Shown: piece after piece, positions 25,364-33,850 of the stretch
Position numbering within the stretch: position 1 is the stretch's first letter
Layout: every line of letters begins with the position of its first letter
Origin: a bacterium
GTDB taxonomy: Bacteria > Armatimonadota > Fimbriimonadia > Fimbriimonadales > Fimbriimonadaceae
Length of the DNA stretch: 64,000 bases
Assembly: GCA_013823945.1 (NCBI GenBank)
Contig: PNMZ01000003.1
Location: 62,001 to 126,000 of the forward strand
Direction: 5' to 3'
Translations under genes and position numbers: made by a program
The notes under the pieces: model-generated
What the model saw: the letters and a program-made list of their open reading frames with translations, nothing else
The model's database searches: none
What the model was told of the DNA's origin: nothing

Positions 25364-26704
25364 ATGAAGCGCTGGTTGCCTTGGTTTGTGATTCCTTTGG
25401 TGTTCAGCGTTTGGGTTTTGGTCATGAGAGCGACTGGTTCAGGGTTGCTGGAAGATTCGGACACTCGAGTTTTGTTGGCGAATATTCAGGAGCGTGGGAA
25501 TCCTTGGAGCTGGTTTGCGGGGGATTGGCCATTGTTTAACCACTTTTATCGTCCGGTTTCGACGCTCGCTTTTGAAATGGATTTGGCGATTTGGGGGAAA
25601 AATGCAGCGGGATTCGGTCTCACCAATGCGATTTTGGCGATGGTTTGCATTTGGCTTTGTTTTTGGGTGGTGAGAGAGTTGACCGATCACCCGTTGACGA
25701 CGGGGCTTGCCACTTTGATCTTTGGAATTGCTCATGTAAATGTTGGATTTTTGAGCATGGTTGGGGGGTGGTTTTGGGCTTTGGCCTTGCTGTGTTTGGC
25801 GGGTCTTGGGCGGGGGAAATTGCGTGAACGGTTGTGGCCAGTTTTGCTAGGGGTTGGGGGATGTGTCTTCTTCGCGGACTTGTTACCGGGTCAAATGGAC
25901 ATTTGGTATCGGGTTGTAGGCTGGTTGCCCGGCCGGACGGCGAGTGTCATGACAGTCTTTGCGTTGATATCAGTGGCGGCTTATGCCCGGTATGAGCGAC
26001 TTGGAGCCGGGGTGCGAGAAGCTGAGCCGACGGCGATGGACTTGCCCGCTACGAAAGGAACTGTCCTTTCTCAAGCTGGCAAGGGGAATTGGGCTTGGGT
26101 GGTGGTATCGGCTTTTGGGCTGGTCTTAGCTTTGGGGAGTTATGAGCAGGCGGTGATTCTTCCCGGTCTACTGACGGGGGTTTGCATCTGGTTCGGTTTG
26201 CAGCGGCGGCGGGTTCGATGGATGAACTTGGTTTGGATGTGGGGGTTGCTGTTGGGATACCTGGTTTTGAGAGCGTCGGTTGTTCCTTCGGAGGTGAGTG
26301 GGTACCAGGATCAGCAGTTTCGGACAGGGGCGGGGCTTTACCTTGATCTATTGAGCTATGTGCTACCTGGATTTGATACGGTGGGGCAATTTTGGGGAAG
26401 CGTGAGTTTGGGGGCGATTGCGCTATTGACGGCGATGCCTTGGGTTTTGGGACTGGCCATGGTGGGGAATTCAGTTTCGATGGTTGGACTTTGGGGGAGT
26501 CCGCGTAGGTGGTGGGGGCTTGGGGCTTTGCTGATGGGGTTCGTGGCTTATCTTCCGATGGCATGGCTAAAGTTTTTCGCGCATTATCACTATTTGCCGT
26601 CGGTGTTTTATGCTCTGTTTGTGGCGGTGATGGGACCAGTGGTTTTGGGTTGGGTTGTGGAGGCATTGAGTCCGAGTCGGGTGAAAGCTCCGATTCGAAG
26701 TTAA
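25364..26704 (+). CDS. Polytopic membrane protein, glycosyltransferase-C-like
   Basis: A ~446-residue protein with about ten to twelve hydrophobic helices. A luminal loop after TM1 has SGLLEDSDTRVLLANIQERGNPWSWFAGDW and NHFYRPVSTLAFEMD, the FRPVS-type motif common in uncharacterised GT-C-like membrane proteins. No DxD signature could be confirmed. Start choice: ATG 25310 lies too close to a TATAAC box (25300-25305) to be in the transcript; CGGAGG precedes GTG 25361/ATG 25364. A role in polymer or lipid-linked sugar transfer is a guess. Confidence 0.65.
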   Translation: MKRWLPWFVIPLVFSVWVLVMRATGSGLLEDSDTRVLLANIQERGNPWSWFAGDWPLFNHFYRPVSTLAFEMDLAIWGKNAAGFGLTNAILAMVCIWLCFWVVRELTDHPLTTGLATLIFGIAHVNVGFLSMVGGWFWALALLCLAGLGRGKLRERLWPVLLGVGGCVFFADLLPGQMDIWYRVVGWLPGRTASVMTVFALISVAAYARYERLGAGVREAEPTAMDLPATKGTVLSQAGKGNWAWVVVSAFGLVLALGSYEQAVILPGLLTGVCIWFGLQRRRVRWMNLVWMWGLLLGYLVLRASVVPSEVSGYQDQQFRTGAGLYLDLLSYVLPGFDTVGQFWGSVSLGAIALLTAMPWVLGLAMVGNSVSMVGLWGSPRRWWGLGALLMGFVAYLPMAWLKFFAHYHYLPSVFYALFVAVMGPVVLGWVVEALSPSRVKAPIRS

Positions 26705-26746
26705 AAATGAGAGAAAATCGAGAGTCATTCTGGTAAAAGGTGGAGC

Positions 26747-27646
26747 ATGAGTCGGGTTGGGCATATGGACATTCGGATAGGGACGTTGGCAAAGATGGAG
26801 GGGTGCGAGGAGTATTTGCCGCAGATCGTAGGGCATGGGTTTGAGAGTTTTCAGCTAACAAATTGGCAGAAATTGCCGGAGGGAGCGGACACGGTCGAGG
26901 GTCAGAAAGAACTTGCGAAGCGGACGAAAGGGGTTCTTGGAGATCAGGCGATTGTAGATAGCATTGGCGTTTATGGAAACCCTATGACCGATGAAGTGAC
27001 GCGGGTTGCTTGGGAGACGTTGATTCAATCGGCCGGAGCATGGGGGGCAACGACGGTCTGTGGGTTCACGGGATGCTTGCCGGAAACTTCAGTGGGCGAT
27101 ACGATGGAACGGTTTGGCGAGGTTTTTGGGCCGTTGACAAAGATGGCAGAAGATCATGGAGTGAAAATTGGTTTTGAGAATTGTGAAATGGGGGGGACAT
27201 GGGACAAGCCGAATTGGAACATTGCCCATTCACCGAGGGCTTGGGAGATGATGTTTAACACTGTGGTGAGTGACCATATTGGTTTGGAATGGGAGCCCTG
27301 CCACCAAATGGTGAGTTTGATTGATCCGGTGCCACAGCTTCGGAAATGGGTGGGGAAAGTGGTGCACCTTCACGGAAAGGATGCGACGGTAGATTGGGAA
27401 AAGGTGAAACGAGATGGGATTCGGTGTGGCGAGTATTTTGTTCATCATCGGACGCCGGGTTTTGGAGATACGAATTGGCGGGATGTGATCTCGGTTCTCC
27501 GGTTAGCGGGTTGGACGGGATCGATTGATATTGAGGGTTGGCACGATCCGGTTTATCGCGACGAGCTTGAGATGACGGGTCAGGTGCATGGTTTGAATTA
27601 TTTGAAATGGTGCCGAGGCGGGGAATTTGTGGAGAATCCGAAATGA
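26747..27646 (+). CDS. Sugar phosphate isomerase/epimerase (TIM barrel)
   Basis: A 299-residue AP-endonuclease-2-like TIM barrel. Key metal-site segments are VKIGFENCEMGG (Glu), IGLEWEPCHQM (Glu/His), VVHLHGKD (His) and SIDIEGWHDPVY (Glu/His), in the usual order. It probably isomerises or epimerises a sugar or inositol derivative. An alternative ATG at 26765 would remove six residues. The SMP-30 gene overlaps its stop by ATGA, so both act in one sugar pathway. The substrate is unknown. Confidence 0.85.
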   Translation: MSRVGHMDIRIGTLAKMEGCEEYLPQIVGHGFESFQLTNWQKLPEGADTVEGQKELAKRTKGVLGDQAIVDSIGVYGNPMTDEVTRVAWETLIQSAGAWGATTVCGFTGCLPETSVGDTMERFGEVFGPLTKMAEDHGVKIGFENCEMGGTWDKPNWNIAHSPRAWEMMFNTVVSDHIGLEWEPCHQMVSLIDPVPQLRKWVGKVVHLHGKDATVDWEKVKRDGIRCGEYFVHHRTPGFGDTNWRDVISVLRLAGWTGSIDIEGWHDPVYRDELEMTGQVHGLNYLKWCRGGEFVENPK

Positions 27647-28491
27647 TTGCATTGCTACTAGGAGGATTGATGATGACTGAGAGTTTTGTTGAGCCGGGAG
27701 CGGCAATTGAAAAATTGCCGGGGACATATCGGTTCACGGAGGGGGCTTGTTGGACAAAGAAAGGAACGCTGATTTTCAGCGATATTCCGATGTCGAAGAT
27801 ATACGAATGGGACGGTAAGGAGATGACCGTTTGGCGTGAACCAAGCAACAATGCGAACGGAAACACAATTGACGGAGAGGGCAATGTTTGGAGTTGTGAA
27901 CATGGGTCGAGGAGCGTTGTTGTCTATCGAGATGGAGTTCCCACTACGGTGGCGAAGGAGTTTGGCGGTAAAAAACTGAATTCGCCGAATGATGTGGCGA
28001 TCCATTCCTCGGGCCGAGTTTTGTTCACTGATCCCAGTTATGGAATTCGACCGGAGCAGATGGAAGTTGACGGGAAGTATGTATACGAGTTGGTTCCAGG
28101 CGGGGAGTTGAAGCAACTTTGGAAAGGGCGGAATCAGCCGAATGGATTGGTGTTTTCGCCGGATGGGAAGCGCCTTTATGTTGCGGATAGCGAGGATGGA
28201 GGGATTGATATCTTTGAATATTCGCCGGGGACTATCAAGCACGTCAAGAAATTTGATTCTCAGGGGCCGGACGGGGTTCGAGTTGACGTGGATGGTCGGG
28301 TTTGGGCGGCGTGTGGCGATGGGGTGAATGTGTATTCGGCGGAGGGGGCTTTGCTGGAGAACATTAAGTTTCCGGAGCAGCCTTCGAATTTGTGTTTTGG
28401 GGGAGAGGATGGCAAGACTCTGTTTGTGACGGCTCGCAAGGGGGTTTATTCGTTGCGGGTTCGGGTAGTGGGGGTTCGTCCGGGGTTTTAA
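27643..28491 (+). CDS. SMP-30/gluconolactonase-like beta-propeller protein
   Basis: A 282-residue SMP-30 family lactonase-type six-blade propeller. The metal-site Glu is in the first blade (FTEGACWTKKGTLIFSDIP), the conserved Asn in NSPNDVAIHSSGRVLFTDPSYG, and the Asp in LYVADSEDGG. NGLVFSPDGKRLYV is characteristic. It starts MIALLLGGLMMTES, a possible short signal. ATG overlaps the isomerase stop. It probably hydrolyses a sugar lactone made or used with that isomerase. Confidence 0.85.
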   Translation: MIALLLGGLMMTESFVEPGAAIEKLPGTYRFTEGACWTKKGTLIFSDIPMSKIYEWDGKEMTVWREPSNNANGNTIDGEGNVWSCEHGSRSVVVYRDGVPTTVAKEFGGKKLNSPNDVAIHSSGRVLFTDPSYGIRPEQMEVDGKYVYELVPGGELKQLWKGRNQPNGLVFSPDGKRLYVADSEDGGIDIFEYSPGTIKHVKKFDSQGPDGVRVDVDGRVWAACGDGVNVYSAEGALLENIKFPEQPSNLCFGGEDGKTLFVTARKGVYSLRVRVVGVRPGF

Positions 28492-28590
28492 GGGGAGTGG
28501 TTGAGAATTGCGTTGATCTCTTTGGCGCGAGGGAAGCTGGTTTCGGGGAGTGCTCCACCCTTAACTTCAAATCGGTTTTGGATTTGATCT
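28488..28590 (-). pseudogene. Possible gene remnant (C-terminal fragment)
   Basis: A start-less minus frame of ~34 codons contains VKGGALPETSFPRAKEINAI and ends LNHSP at TAA 28488-28490. The amino-acid texture looks coding although it is cut by a stop on its upstream side. The parent family is not recognised. Support is weak. Confidence 0.25.
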
Positions 28591-28607
28591 CCCTAGACGA
28601 TTGACTG

Positions 28608-29105
28608 CTACTGGGGTTTTGGCATGTAGTCAGCAGGAGCTAAAGTCACATTCGAGCGTCGATATTGTCTCTGTATTGATTCGACTAATTTCTGGATAGT
28701 TACAATATGACTCGCACCATCTAGTGTGACATTTAAATGTGGCAGGTCAGTCCGACTAGAGATTCCAAAAAACGTAGTCGTGCCTTTAAGTTCATTTATT
28801 TCACTGAGCACGACACCCGAGATATTGGTGTTATAGTAAATTTTATGATTGTTTCCTATTGCCTTCAAAGTTCCGTATGGCTTAATCATTGCTAACGAGC
28901 TTTTGGTTGACGTCGCGTGGGGTAAGCGATCGTCGTAATCAAAAGTGTAAGCCATAAGTGCATCATGATAGGATTTCAAATGCGATCTTGGTTCAAGGAC
29001 AAGTGAAGCGTATTTTGCCGACAGAAAGACGGGGTGGAGCAATCCGGCGCATATGAGTAAAAGAAAGATGAAGAGGCCACTTCTGATAATCGTTTTTCGG
29101 CTCAT
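28608..29105 (-). CDS. Hypothetical membrane-anchored protein, pilin-like segment
   Basis: A 165-residue protein with one N-terminal TM helix (GLFIFLLLICAGLLHPVFLSA). The stretch LKSYHDALMAYTFDYDDRLPHATS resembles the YxxDYDxRLPPA segment of the secretion-type (DUF1559-like) prepilins that are numerous in Armatimonadota and Planctomycetes. The usual GFTLIE prepilin cleavage motif is absent, so it is not a normal prepilin. No function is assigned. Confidence 0.55.
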   Translation of the reverse strand: MSRKTIIRSGLFIFLLLICAGLLHPVFLSAKYASLVLEPRSHLKSYHDALMAYTFDYDDRLPHATSTKSSLAMIKPYGTLKAIGNNHKIYYNTNISGVVLSEINELKGTTTFFGISSRTDLPHLNVTLDGASHIVTIQKLVESIQRQYRRSNVTLAPADYMPKPQ

Positions 29106-29114
29106 AGTTGAACC

Positions 29115-29738
29115 CTATTCTACATGCCGAGGTAGCCAATTTTTGGATTTCCAAAAGAGGTAGAGGGCGGAGGTGACGATGCCGGAAAGTGCGGCGGCGG
29201 CGATGACATCACCGGGGTAGTGGACGCCAACATAGATTCGGCTGAGGCCGACAAGGGTGGCCCAGAGGGCGGCGAGCCAGCCGATCCAGGCGTTTTCGGT
29301 TCGGTAGACCATCCAGGCGAGCATAAAGGCCATGGCGAAGCTGGTGGTACTGTGCCCGGATGGGAAGCTGGAGTTGCCGTACGGGATGACATCAAATGTT
29401 TTCCCTAGCCAGCCTTCGGGGCCGCCGGGGAATCCACCGGGCCAGGTGAGGGGGTTGGCGAAATCTAGGTTGGATGGGCGGGGGCGGTCGACGATTTGTT
29501 TGACGATGATGCGCAAGATCCCGGCGGTGCAGAAGGCGGCAATCATGGCCAGGCCGTAGGCGCGGGTTTTTTTGTTGATGGCGAGGAAGAGGAGGATGGG
29601 AATTTGGATGTGACCATCTCCGGTATAGGTGATGATGAGCATGAGGGGGTCGAGGAAATCCCGGTGGAGATCGACGTGGATCAGGCGGAATATGTTTTGG
29701 TCAAGCGTCCAAAGAGCCAGGGCGTTAAGGGTCAACAT
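29115..29738 (-). CDS. PAP2 superfamily phosphatase
   Basis: A 207-residue polytopic phosphatidic acid phosphatase-type enzyme. The three catalytic motifs are present: KQIVDRPRP, SSFPSGH and SRIYVGVHYPGD. About five TM helices are visible. It could dephosphorylate undecaprenyl pyrophosphate or phosphatidate. A TTG at 29768 lengthens the frame, but ATG 29738 suits the first helix; even so it overlaps the rqcH stop by 14 nt, implying a coupled transcript with rqcH. Confidence 0.88.
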   Translation of the reverse strand: MLTLNALALWTLDQNIFRLIHVDLHRDFLDPLMLIITYTGDGHIQIPILLFLAINKKTRAYGLAMIAAFCTAGILRIIVKQIVDRPRPSNLDFANPLTWPGGFPGGPEGWLGKTFDVIPYGNSSFPSGHSTTSFAMAFMLAWMVYRTENAWIGWLAALWATLVGLSRIYVGVHYPGDVIAAAALSGIVTSALYLFWKSKNWLPRHVE

Positions 29739-31482
29739 GGAGAGTTTTTTCGCGTTCGTATACGGCAAGGCCGGGGGCGGAGCCTCGGGGTTTGCGAACG
29801 TATTTTTTTAGAGTGTAGTCGACGGGGACGTACGAGCCGTGTTTGGCGGGGCTATTTTTGACGGCAACAAGGGCGGCGAATAGGAGGTCGGGTTTTTGGA
29901 CTTTGTCGGGGTTTCCTTGGGTTTGGATGATGACGTGGGCGGAGGTTTGACCACGGACGTGGAGCCAGATATCGTTGCCTTTGGCGACGCGGTTGGTCAG
30001 GTAATCGTTGCTGGTTGAGTTGGTGCCATAGAGCACGCGGTATCCGGCAGGGCTGAGGAGTTCGCGGATGAGGTGGCCTTCGAAGGGGCGATCTTCTTTG
30101 GCTTTCGGGGCACCGGTGAGGTGAAGGTAGTTGCGCGATTTAGCCTCGGCGCGGTGTTGGTCGAGTGCTTCGCGGGTGGTAGCGGATTGGACGAGATGGA
30201 TCAGGGATTCGACGGTGGTGAGGTCTTGCTGGAGTCGGTCACCTTGGTTTGAGACTTCGTCGCGGCGCTCTTTGGCGTGTTTGGCGCGGTTGAAAAGGCG
30301 GTTGGCGTTTTCGACGGCGGTTTTTTCGGGGTCGAGGGGGATGGTGATGGGGTTGCCTTGGTAATCGTAGGCTTCGAGGGTTTCTTGGCCCGGTCGGATT
30401 GAGCCTTGATAGGCGAGGATGAGTTCGGCCTGGGCTTGGATTTCGGGAGCGCGGTTGGCGGTGGCGATAGCTTCAGTAATGCCACGGAGGGCGGCTCGCC
30501 GGGCATCAGCGACGCGTTGGAGTTGGTTGAGGAGGGATTGTCGCTGGCTGGCGAGGGCGTCGCGGGATTCGCGGAGGGCGTAGGCTTGTTCGAGCGCAAT
30601 GCTCAGGGTAGGGCGAGGGATCGCGGTGGGGTCGAGGAGTGTGAAATCGAGGGGGTATGCGCCTGATTCGTGTGAGAAGTGCGGTTGCCAGGCGTTTTTT
30701 GTGAGGATGGTTTGGAGGAGTTCGAGGGTTAAGGAATTGAGTTCGGTTGCTTCGTGTGATTCTGTCTCCCCACCCCTGCCCCTCCCCATCAGGGGAGGGA
30801 GAGAGCGAGGATTATCAGATTCGAGATGGTTTGTGATGGTTTCCCCACCCCTGCCACCCGGATCAAGTCCGGGGCCGGCACTCACCTTCAGGGGAAGGAG
30901 AGAAGGCTCTTCCAAAAGGCGGGCGAGGAAGGGGGAGTAGCCTTCGAACTCTTTAAGGTTGTCCGAGGGGTTCGCACGGAGAATAGATGGTTTGGGTTCA
31001 AATGGGGGTGGTTCGTAGGTTTGACCCGTACGAATCGGACGTTTGCTTTGCTTGGCGGAGACAGTCTTGGCAGTGGCAAGAATGCGGCGGTTTGAGTCGA
31101 CCAAGATGAGATTGCTATGGCGACCCATGAGTTCGACAACGAGTTGGAAGTCGCCATGAGCGGAAGTGAAACCGAAGTCGACGATCCGATCAAGACCGCG
31201 TTGGCGAATAAACTCTAGTCGGCCTCCGGCGAGGTATTTGCGGAGAGTCATGCAGAGGGTCGGGGGCTCGGTTGGGGCGGAGGGGCGCTGACTGAGGGTG
31301 TGGATGCGGAACAACTCGGGATGCCACGAAATGATGAGGGAATGTTCGGTGCCTTTGGTGTATAGGCCGAAGACGATTTCGGTTTCCGTGGGTTGGATGA
31401 TGCGTTGAACTTTGGCCCCGCGAAGGAAGTCAGTTTCGTGGAGAAGGGCGGCAAGGGTGATGGAATCGAACGGGATACGCAT
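29725..31482 (-). CDS. rqcH: RqcH (NFACT / fibronectin-binding protein A family)
   Basis: A 585-residue ribosome-quality-control factor that recruits tRNA-Ala for alanine tailing on stalled 50S subunits. It opens MRIPFDSITLAALLHETDFLRGAKVQRIIQ and has TLCMTLRKYLAGGRLEFIRQ (NFACT-N), a coiled-coil region (~residues 290-440), and a C-terminal NFACT-R domain (GNDIWLHVRGQTSAHVII, FAALVAVKNSPAKHGSYVPVDYT). Residues ~193-238 are an in-frame insertion encoded by two palindromic repeat units (reads SLPPLMGRGRGGET), placed between domains. The gene otherwise looks intact. Confidence 0.92.
   Translation of the reverse strand: MRIPFDSITLAALLHETDFLRGAKVQRIIQPTETEIVFGLYTKGTEHSLIISWHPELFRIHTLSQRPSAPTEPPTLCMTLRKYLAGGRLEFIRQRGLDRIVDFGFTSAHGDFQLVVELMGRHSNLILVDSNRRILATAKTVSAKQSKRPIRTGQTYEPPPFEPKPSILRANPSDNLKEFEGYSPFLARLLEEPSLLPLKVSAGPGLDPGGRGGETITNHLESDNPRSLPPLMGRGRGGETESHEATELNSLTLELLQTILTKNAWQPHFSHESGAYPLDFTLLDPTAIPRPTLSIALEQAYALRESRDALASQRQSLLNQLQRVADARRAALRGITEAIATANRAPEIQAQAELILAYQGSIRPGQETLEAYDYQGNPITIPLDPEKTAVENANRLFNRAKHAKERRDEVSNQGDRLQQDLTTVESLIHLVQSATTREALDQHRAEAKSRNYLHLTGAPKAKEDRPFEGHLIRELLSPAGYRVLYGTNSTSNDYLTNRVAKGNDIWLHVRGQTSAHVIIQTQGNPDKVQKPDLLFAALVAVKNSPAKHGSYVPVDYTLKKYVRKPRGSAPGLAVYEREKTLHVDP
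30763..30813. repeat. Palindromic repeat unit A inside rqcH
   Basis: Starts with a CTCCCCACCCCTGCC arm, then CCCTCCCC-ATCA-GGGGAGGG. It is translated on the minus strand as RSLPPLMGRGRGGETE within RqcH. It has the same C-rich design as the intergenic copies. Confidence 0.7.
30839..30904. repeat. Palindromic repeat unit B inside rqcH, with nested palindrome
   Basis: It begins with the same CCCCACCCCTGCCAC arm as unit A and ends CCTTCAGGGGAAGGAG. Between them sits a different palindrome, CCCGGA-TCAAG-TCCGGG (30857-30873). This looks like one element inserted in another, all kept in frame (minus-strand protein SAGPGLDPGGRGGET). Confidence 0.6.
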
Positions 31483-31484
31483 GC

Positions 31485-31658
31485 TTACTTGTGGTTTGAT
31501 CCAGACATGAAAATGGCCCCGGCGAGGACGAAGTTAACGACCGCCAGGACGATCATGATCAGGGCCAGTGCTCCTGTCACCACGCGAAAATTAGCGAGGC
31601 TGAAGCAGACGAGTCCGGCGATGAGGCATGCAAGCGAGGTGGCAATTCGCCAACTCAT
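31485..31658 (-). CDS. Hypothetical small two-helix membrane protein
   Basis: A 57-residue protein from ATG 31658 to TAA 31485, with two hydrophobic segments (SLACLIAGLVCFSLANF and ALALIMIVLAVVNFVLAG) and the tail FMSGSNHK. It ends 2 nt before the rqcH ATG, so it is the first gene of the unit with rqcH and the PAP2 gene. No family is recognised. An AAGGA ribosome site lies upstream. Confidence 0.6.
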   Translation of the reverse strand: MSWRIATSLACLIAGLVCFSLANFRVVTGALALIMIVLAVVNFVLAGAIFMSGSNHK

Positions 31659-31700
31659 GAAGTCCTTAGGATGGCATAATTGCCATGGGTTTTGTACGAG

Positions 31701-32102
31701 ATGAACGTTGAGAAAGTGATCTTTTGGAATCGTGTTTACTGTTGTGTTTTGTCAGTGAGCTGGTTTTTGGCGGGGTTGGGATGCTTTTGGGCTCGGACCC
31801 AGGTGGATGTCGTTTACGAAACAAGTGCGCAAATGTTTGAGGCATCGGGAATTGAGAAAGGTCAGTTGGGCTTGATGTACGGTTTGATTGGTCTGCTCTC
31901 GTTTGTTCTCGTCATTTTGAATTTGATTTTGGTTTTTGCTCCCAGGACGAAGATCTGGTGGGCGGCCCATTTGTTCAATTTGGTGATGGGGGTTTTGAAG
32001 TGTTGCTGCATTCCGGTTGCGGTGCCTTTGATTATCTTTTGGGTGCGGCCCGAAGTGCAGCGGGCTTTTGAAAACGGGTCGAGTCAGTCGGAGCAAGTAT
32101 AA
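31701..32102 (+). CDS. Hypothetical membrane protein
   Basis: A 133-residue protein with three to four hydrophobic segments (YCCVLSVSWFLAGLGCFWA; LGLMYGLIGLLSFVLVILNLILVFA; LFNLVMGVLKCCCIPVAVPLIIFWV). ATG 31701 is chosen over a TTG at 31680 because of the following helix. No family is recognised. The accB promoter overlaps its end. Confidence 0.6.
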   Translation: MNVEKVIFWNRVYCCVLSVSWFLAGLGCFWARTQVDVVYETSAQMFEASGIEKGQLGLMYGLIGLLSFVLVILNLILVFAPRTKIWWAAHLFNLVMGVLKCCCIPVAVPLIIFWVRPEVQRAFENGSSQSEQV

Positions 32103-32103
32103 T
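32098..32103 (+). promoter_or_regulatory. -10 box of leaderless accB
   Basis: A consensus TATAAT ends exactly 6 nt before GTG 32110 and overlaps the previous stop. It decides the GTG start. Confidence 0.6.
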
Positions 32104-32109
32104 TTTGGT

Positions 32110-32571
32110 GTGAGTGACCTGAACGAGAAGGTGGACGAACTGGCTTCAATAATGACGGAGTTCGGTCTGGAGAAAGCGCGTCTAGCGGGCGAGGGTTGGT
32201 TGGTTGAGCTAGGGGTTGAGCCAGAAGTTCGAGGTGGAGTAGCGGTTGCTGCGGGGCCAGTTGTCGCGGCGGGTGGAAGTACACCGGTGAAAAAAGCAGC
32301 ACGTCCGGCGGCAGAGAAGAAAAGTAGTGGTCCGACGGGGATACCAGTGAGTAGCCCGATGACGGGGATCTATTATTCGGCGAGTAGTCCCGGCTCGCCG
32401 CCATTTGCGAAAGAGGGAGATAATGTCCAGGCCGGGCAAGTTGTGGGTTTGATTGAAGCGATGAAAGTGTTCAATGAGATCACGGCACCGGTCGGCGGGA
32501 GGGTGACGAAGGTCGCGGCGAAGAATGGCGACTTGGTACAACCGGGGGATGCAATCCTCTACATCGGCTGA
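32110..32571 (+). CDS. accB: Biotin carboxyl carrier protein of acetyl-CoA carboxylase
   Basis: A 153-residue BCCP. The N-terminal helix (NEKVDELASIMTEFGLEKARLAG) is joined by an Ala/Pro/Lys-rich linker to a C-terminal biotinyl domain (SSPMTGIYYSASSPGSPPFAKEGDNVQAGQ). The biotinylated Lys119 sits in IEAMKVFNEI. It supplies malonyl-CoA for fatty acids. accC is not adjacent; hom overlaps its 3' end by 23 nt, an unusual partner. Confidence 0.93.
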   Translation: MSDLNEKVDELASIMTEFGLEKARLAGEGWLVELGVEPEVRGGVAVAAGPVVAAGGSTPVKKAARPAAEKKSSGPTGIPVSSPMTGIYYSASSPGSPPFAKEGDNVQAGQVVGLIEAMKVFNEITAPVGGRVTKVAAKNGDLVQPGDAILYIG

Positions 32572-33850
32572 CATACGGACGATTCGCCTTGGTTTCTTAG
32601 GTTTTGGTACGGTCGGCGAGGGGACTTACCGAATGTTGGTGGACAATGCGGACGAAGTTTTTGCGAAAACTTCGGCGAAGTTTGAAGTTGTTCGGGTGGG
32701 GGTTCGTGACTTAACGAAGGTACGAGGGGTTGCGGCAGAATTTATTACAGATGATTTACGGTCGGTGGTTTTGGATCCCTCGATTGATGTGGTGTTGGAA
32801 TTGATGGGGGGCGAGGAGCCAGCGGGTGAAATGGTGCAGCTTGCTTTGGAGCAAGGAAAGCACGTTGTGACGGCCAACAAGGAACTGATCGCCAAGCATG
32901 GTTCTCGTTTGATTGGAAAGGCAAAGTCTCGAGGGTTGGACTTGCATTTTGAGGCCGCGGTGGGAGGTGGAATTCCGGTGGTTCAGCCGCTAAAGCATCA
33001 GTTGGCGGGAAATGATGTTATTAAAATGATGGGGATTCTTAATGGGACGACGAACTTTATTCTTTCGAAGATGGAGGCAGAGGGGGCGGATTTTGGGGAG
33101 GTATTGGCCGAAGCGCAACGTTTGGGATATGCGGAAGCTGATCCATCGGCAGACGTTGATGGATTTGATACGATGTATAAGATTTCGATTTTGGCGGCAA
33201 TTTGTTTTGGCAAGCAGATTCCGTTGGAGGATGTTCACCGTGAGGGGATCCGGTCAGTGAGCGCAGCGGACATGAAGTATGCCAAGCAGTTTGGCTACAA
33301 GATTAAATTGTTAGGGATTTGTGAAGAGATTGGGGAGGGCGAGGTGATGGTGCGGGTGCATCCGACATTTGTTCCTTTGGGACACCAGCTCGCAAACGTG
33401 AACGGTGTTTACAATGCGGTTTGGTTGCATGGAGACTTTGTTGGGGACCTAATGTTTAGTGGTCGCGGGGCGGGCGCAGATCCAACGGCGAGTGCGGTAG
33501 TTGGGGATTTGATTGACGTCGCGCGGAATATGGTCGCGGGTGGAAGCGGGAGTGCGATTCCTTATGGGGTTGGAATGCGGGTCACTTCGATTAAAGAGTT
33601 GGAGTCACGTTACTATGTTCGCTTTGAAGTAGAAGATCAACCGGGAACACTTGGAGATATTGCTACGAGTTTTAGCCGATACCAAGTAGGATTAGCTCAG
33701 ATGGAGATGGTCACGAAGGTTGGAGGGAAAGGTGAGATTGCCTTTATGACCCATGTTTGTCAGGAGGGGAATTTCCGTTTGGCTTTGGAAGCGGTTGCGA
33801 GTTTGGGATGTGTGAGTCGGCTTGAGGGATGGTTCCGGGTGGAAGAGTGA
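32549..33850 (+). CDS. hom: Homoserine dehydrogenase
   Basis: A 433-residue NAD(P)-dependent enzyme reducing aspartate semialdehyde to homoserine (Thr/Met pathway). The Rossmann motif is GFLGFGTVGEGTY, the catalytic domain has VVTANKELIAKHG, GILNGTTNFIL, EADPSADVDGFDTMYK and ILAAICFG, and residues ~350-425 form an ACT regulatory domain (RFEVEDQPGTLGDIATSF), suggesting threonine feedback. ATG 32549 lies inside accB and fits the N-terminus (DIRTIRLGFLG). Confidence 0.95.
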   Translation: MQSSTSADIRTIRLGFLGFGTVGEGTYRMLVDNADEVFAKTSAKFEVVRVGVRDLTKVRGVAAEFITDDLRSVVLDPSIDVVLELMGGEEPAGEMVQLALEQGKHVVTANKELIAKHGSRLIGKAKSRGLDLHFEAAVGGGIPVVQPLKHQLAGNDVIKMMGILNGTTNFILSKMEAEGADFGEVLAEAQRLGYAEADPSADVDGFDTMYKISILAAICFGKQIPLEDVHREGIRSVSAADMKYAKQFGYKIKLLGICEEIGEGEVMVRVHPTFVPLGHQLANVNGVYNAVWLHGDFVGDLMFSGRGAGADPTASAVVGDLIDVARNMVAGGSGSAIPYGVGMRVTSIKELESRYYVRFEVEDQPGTLGDIATSFSRYQVGLAQMEMVTKVGGKGEIAFMTHVCQEGNFRLALEAVASLGCVSRLEGWFRVEE

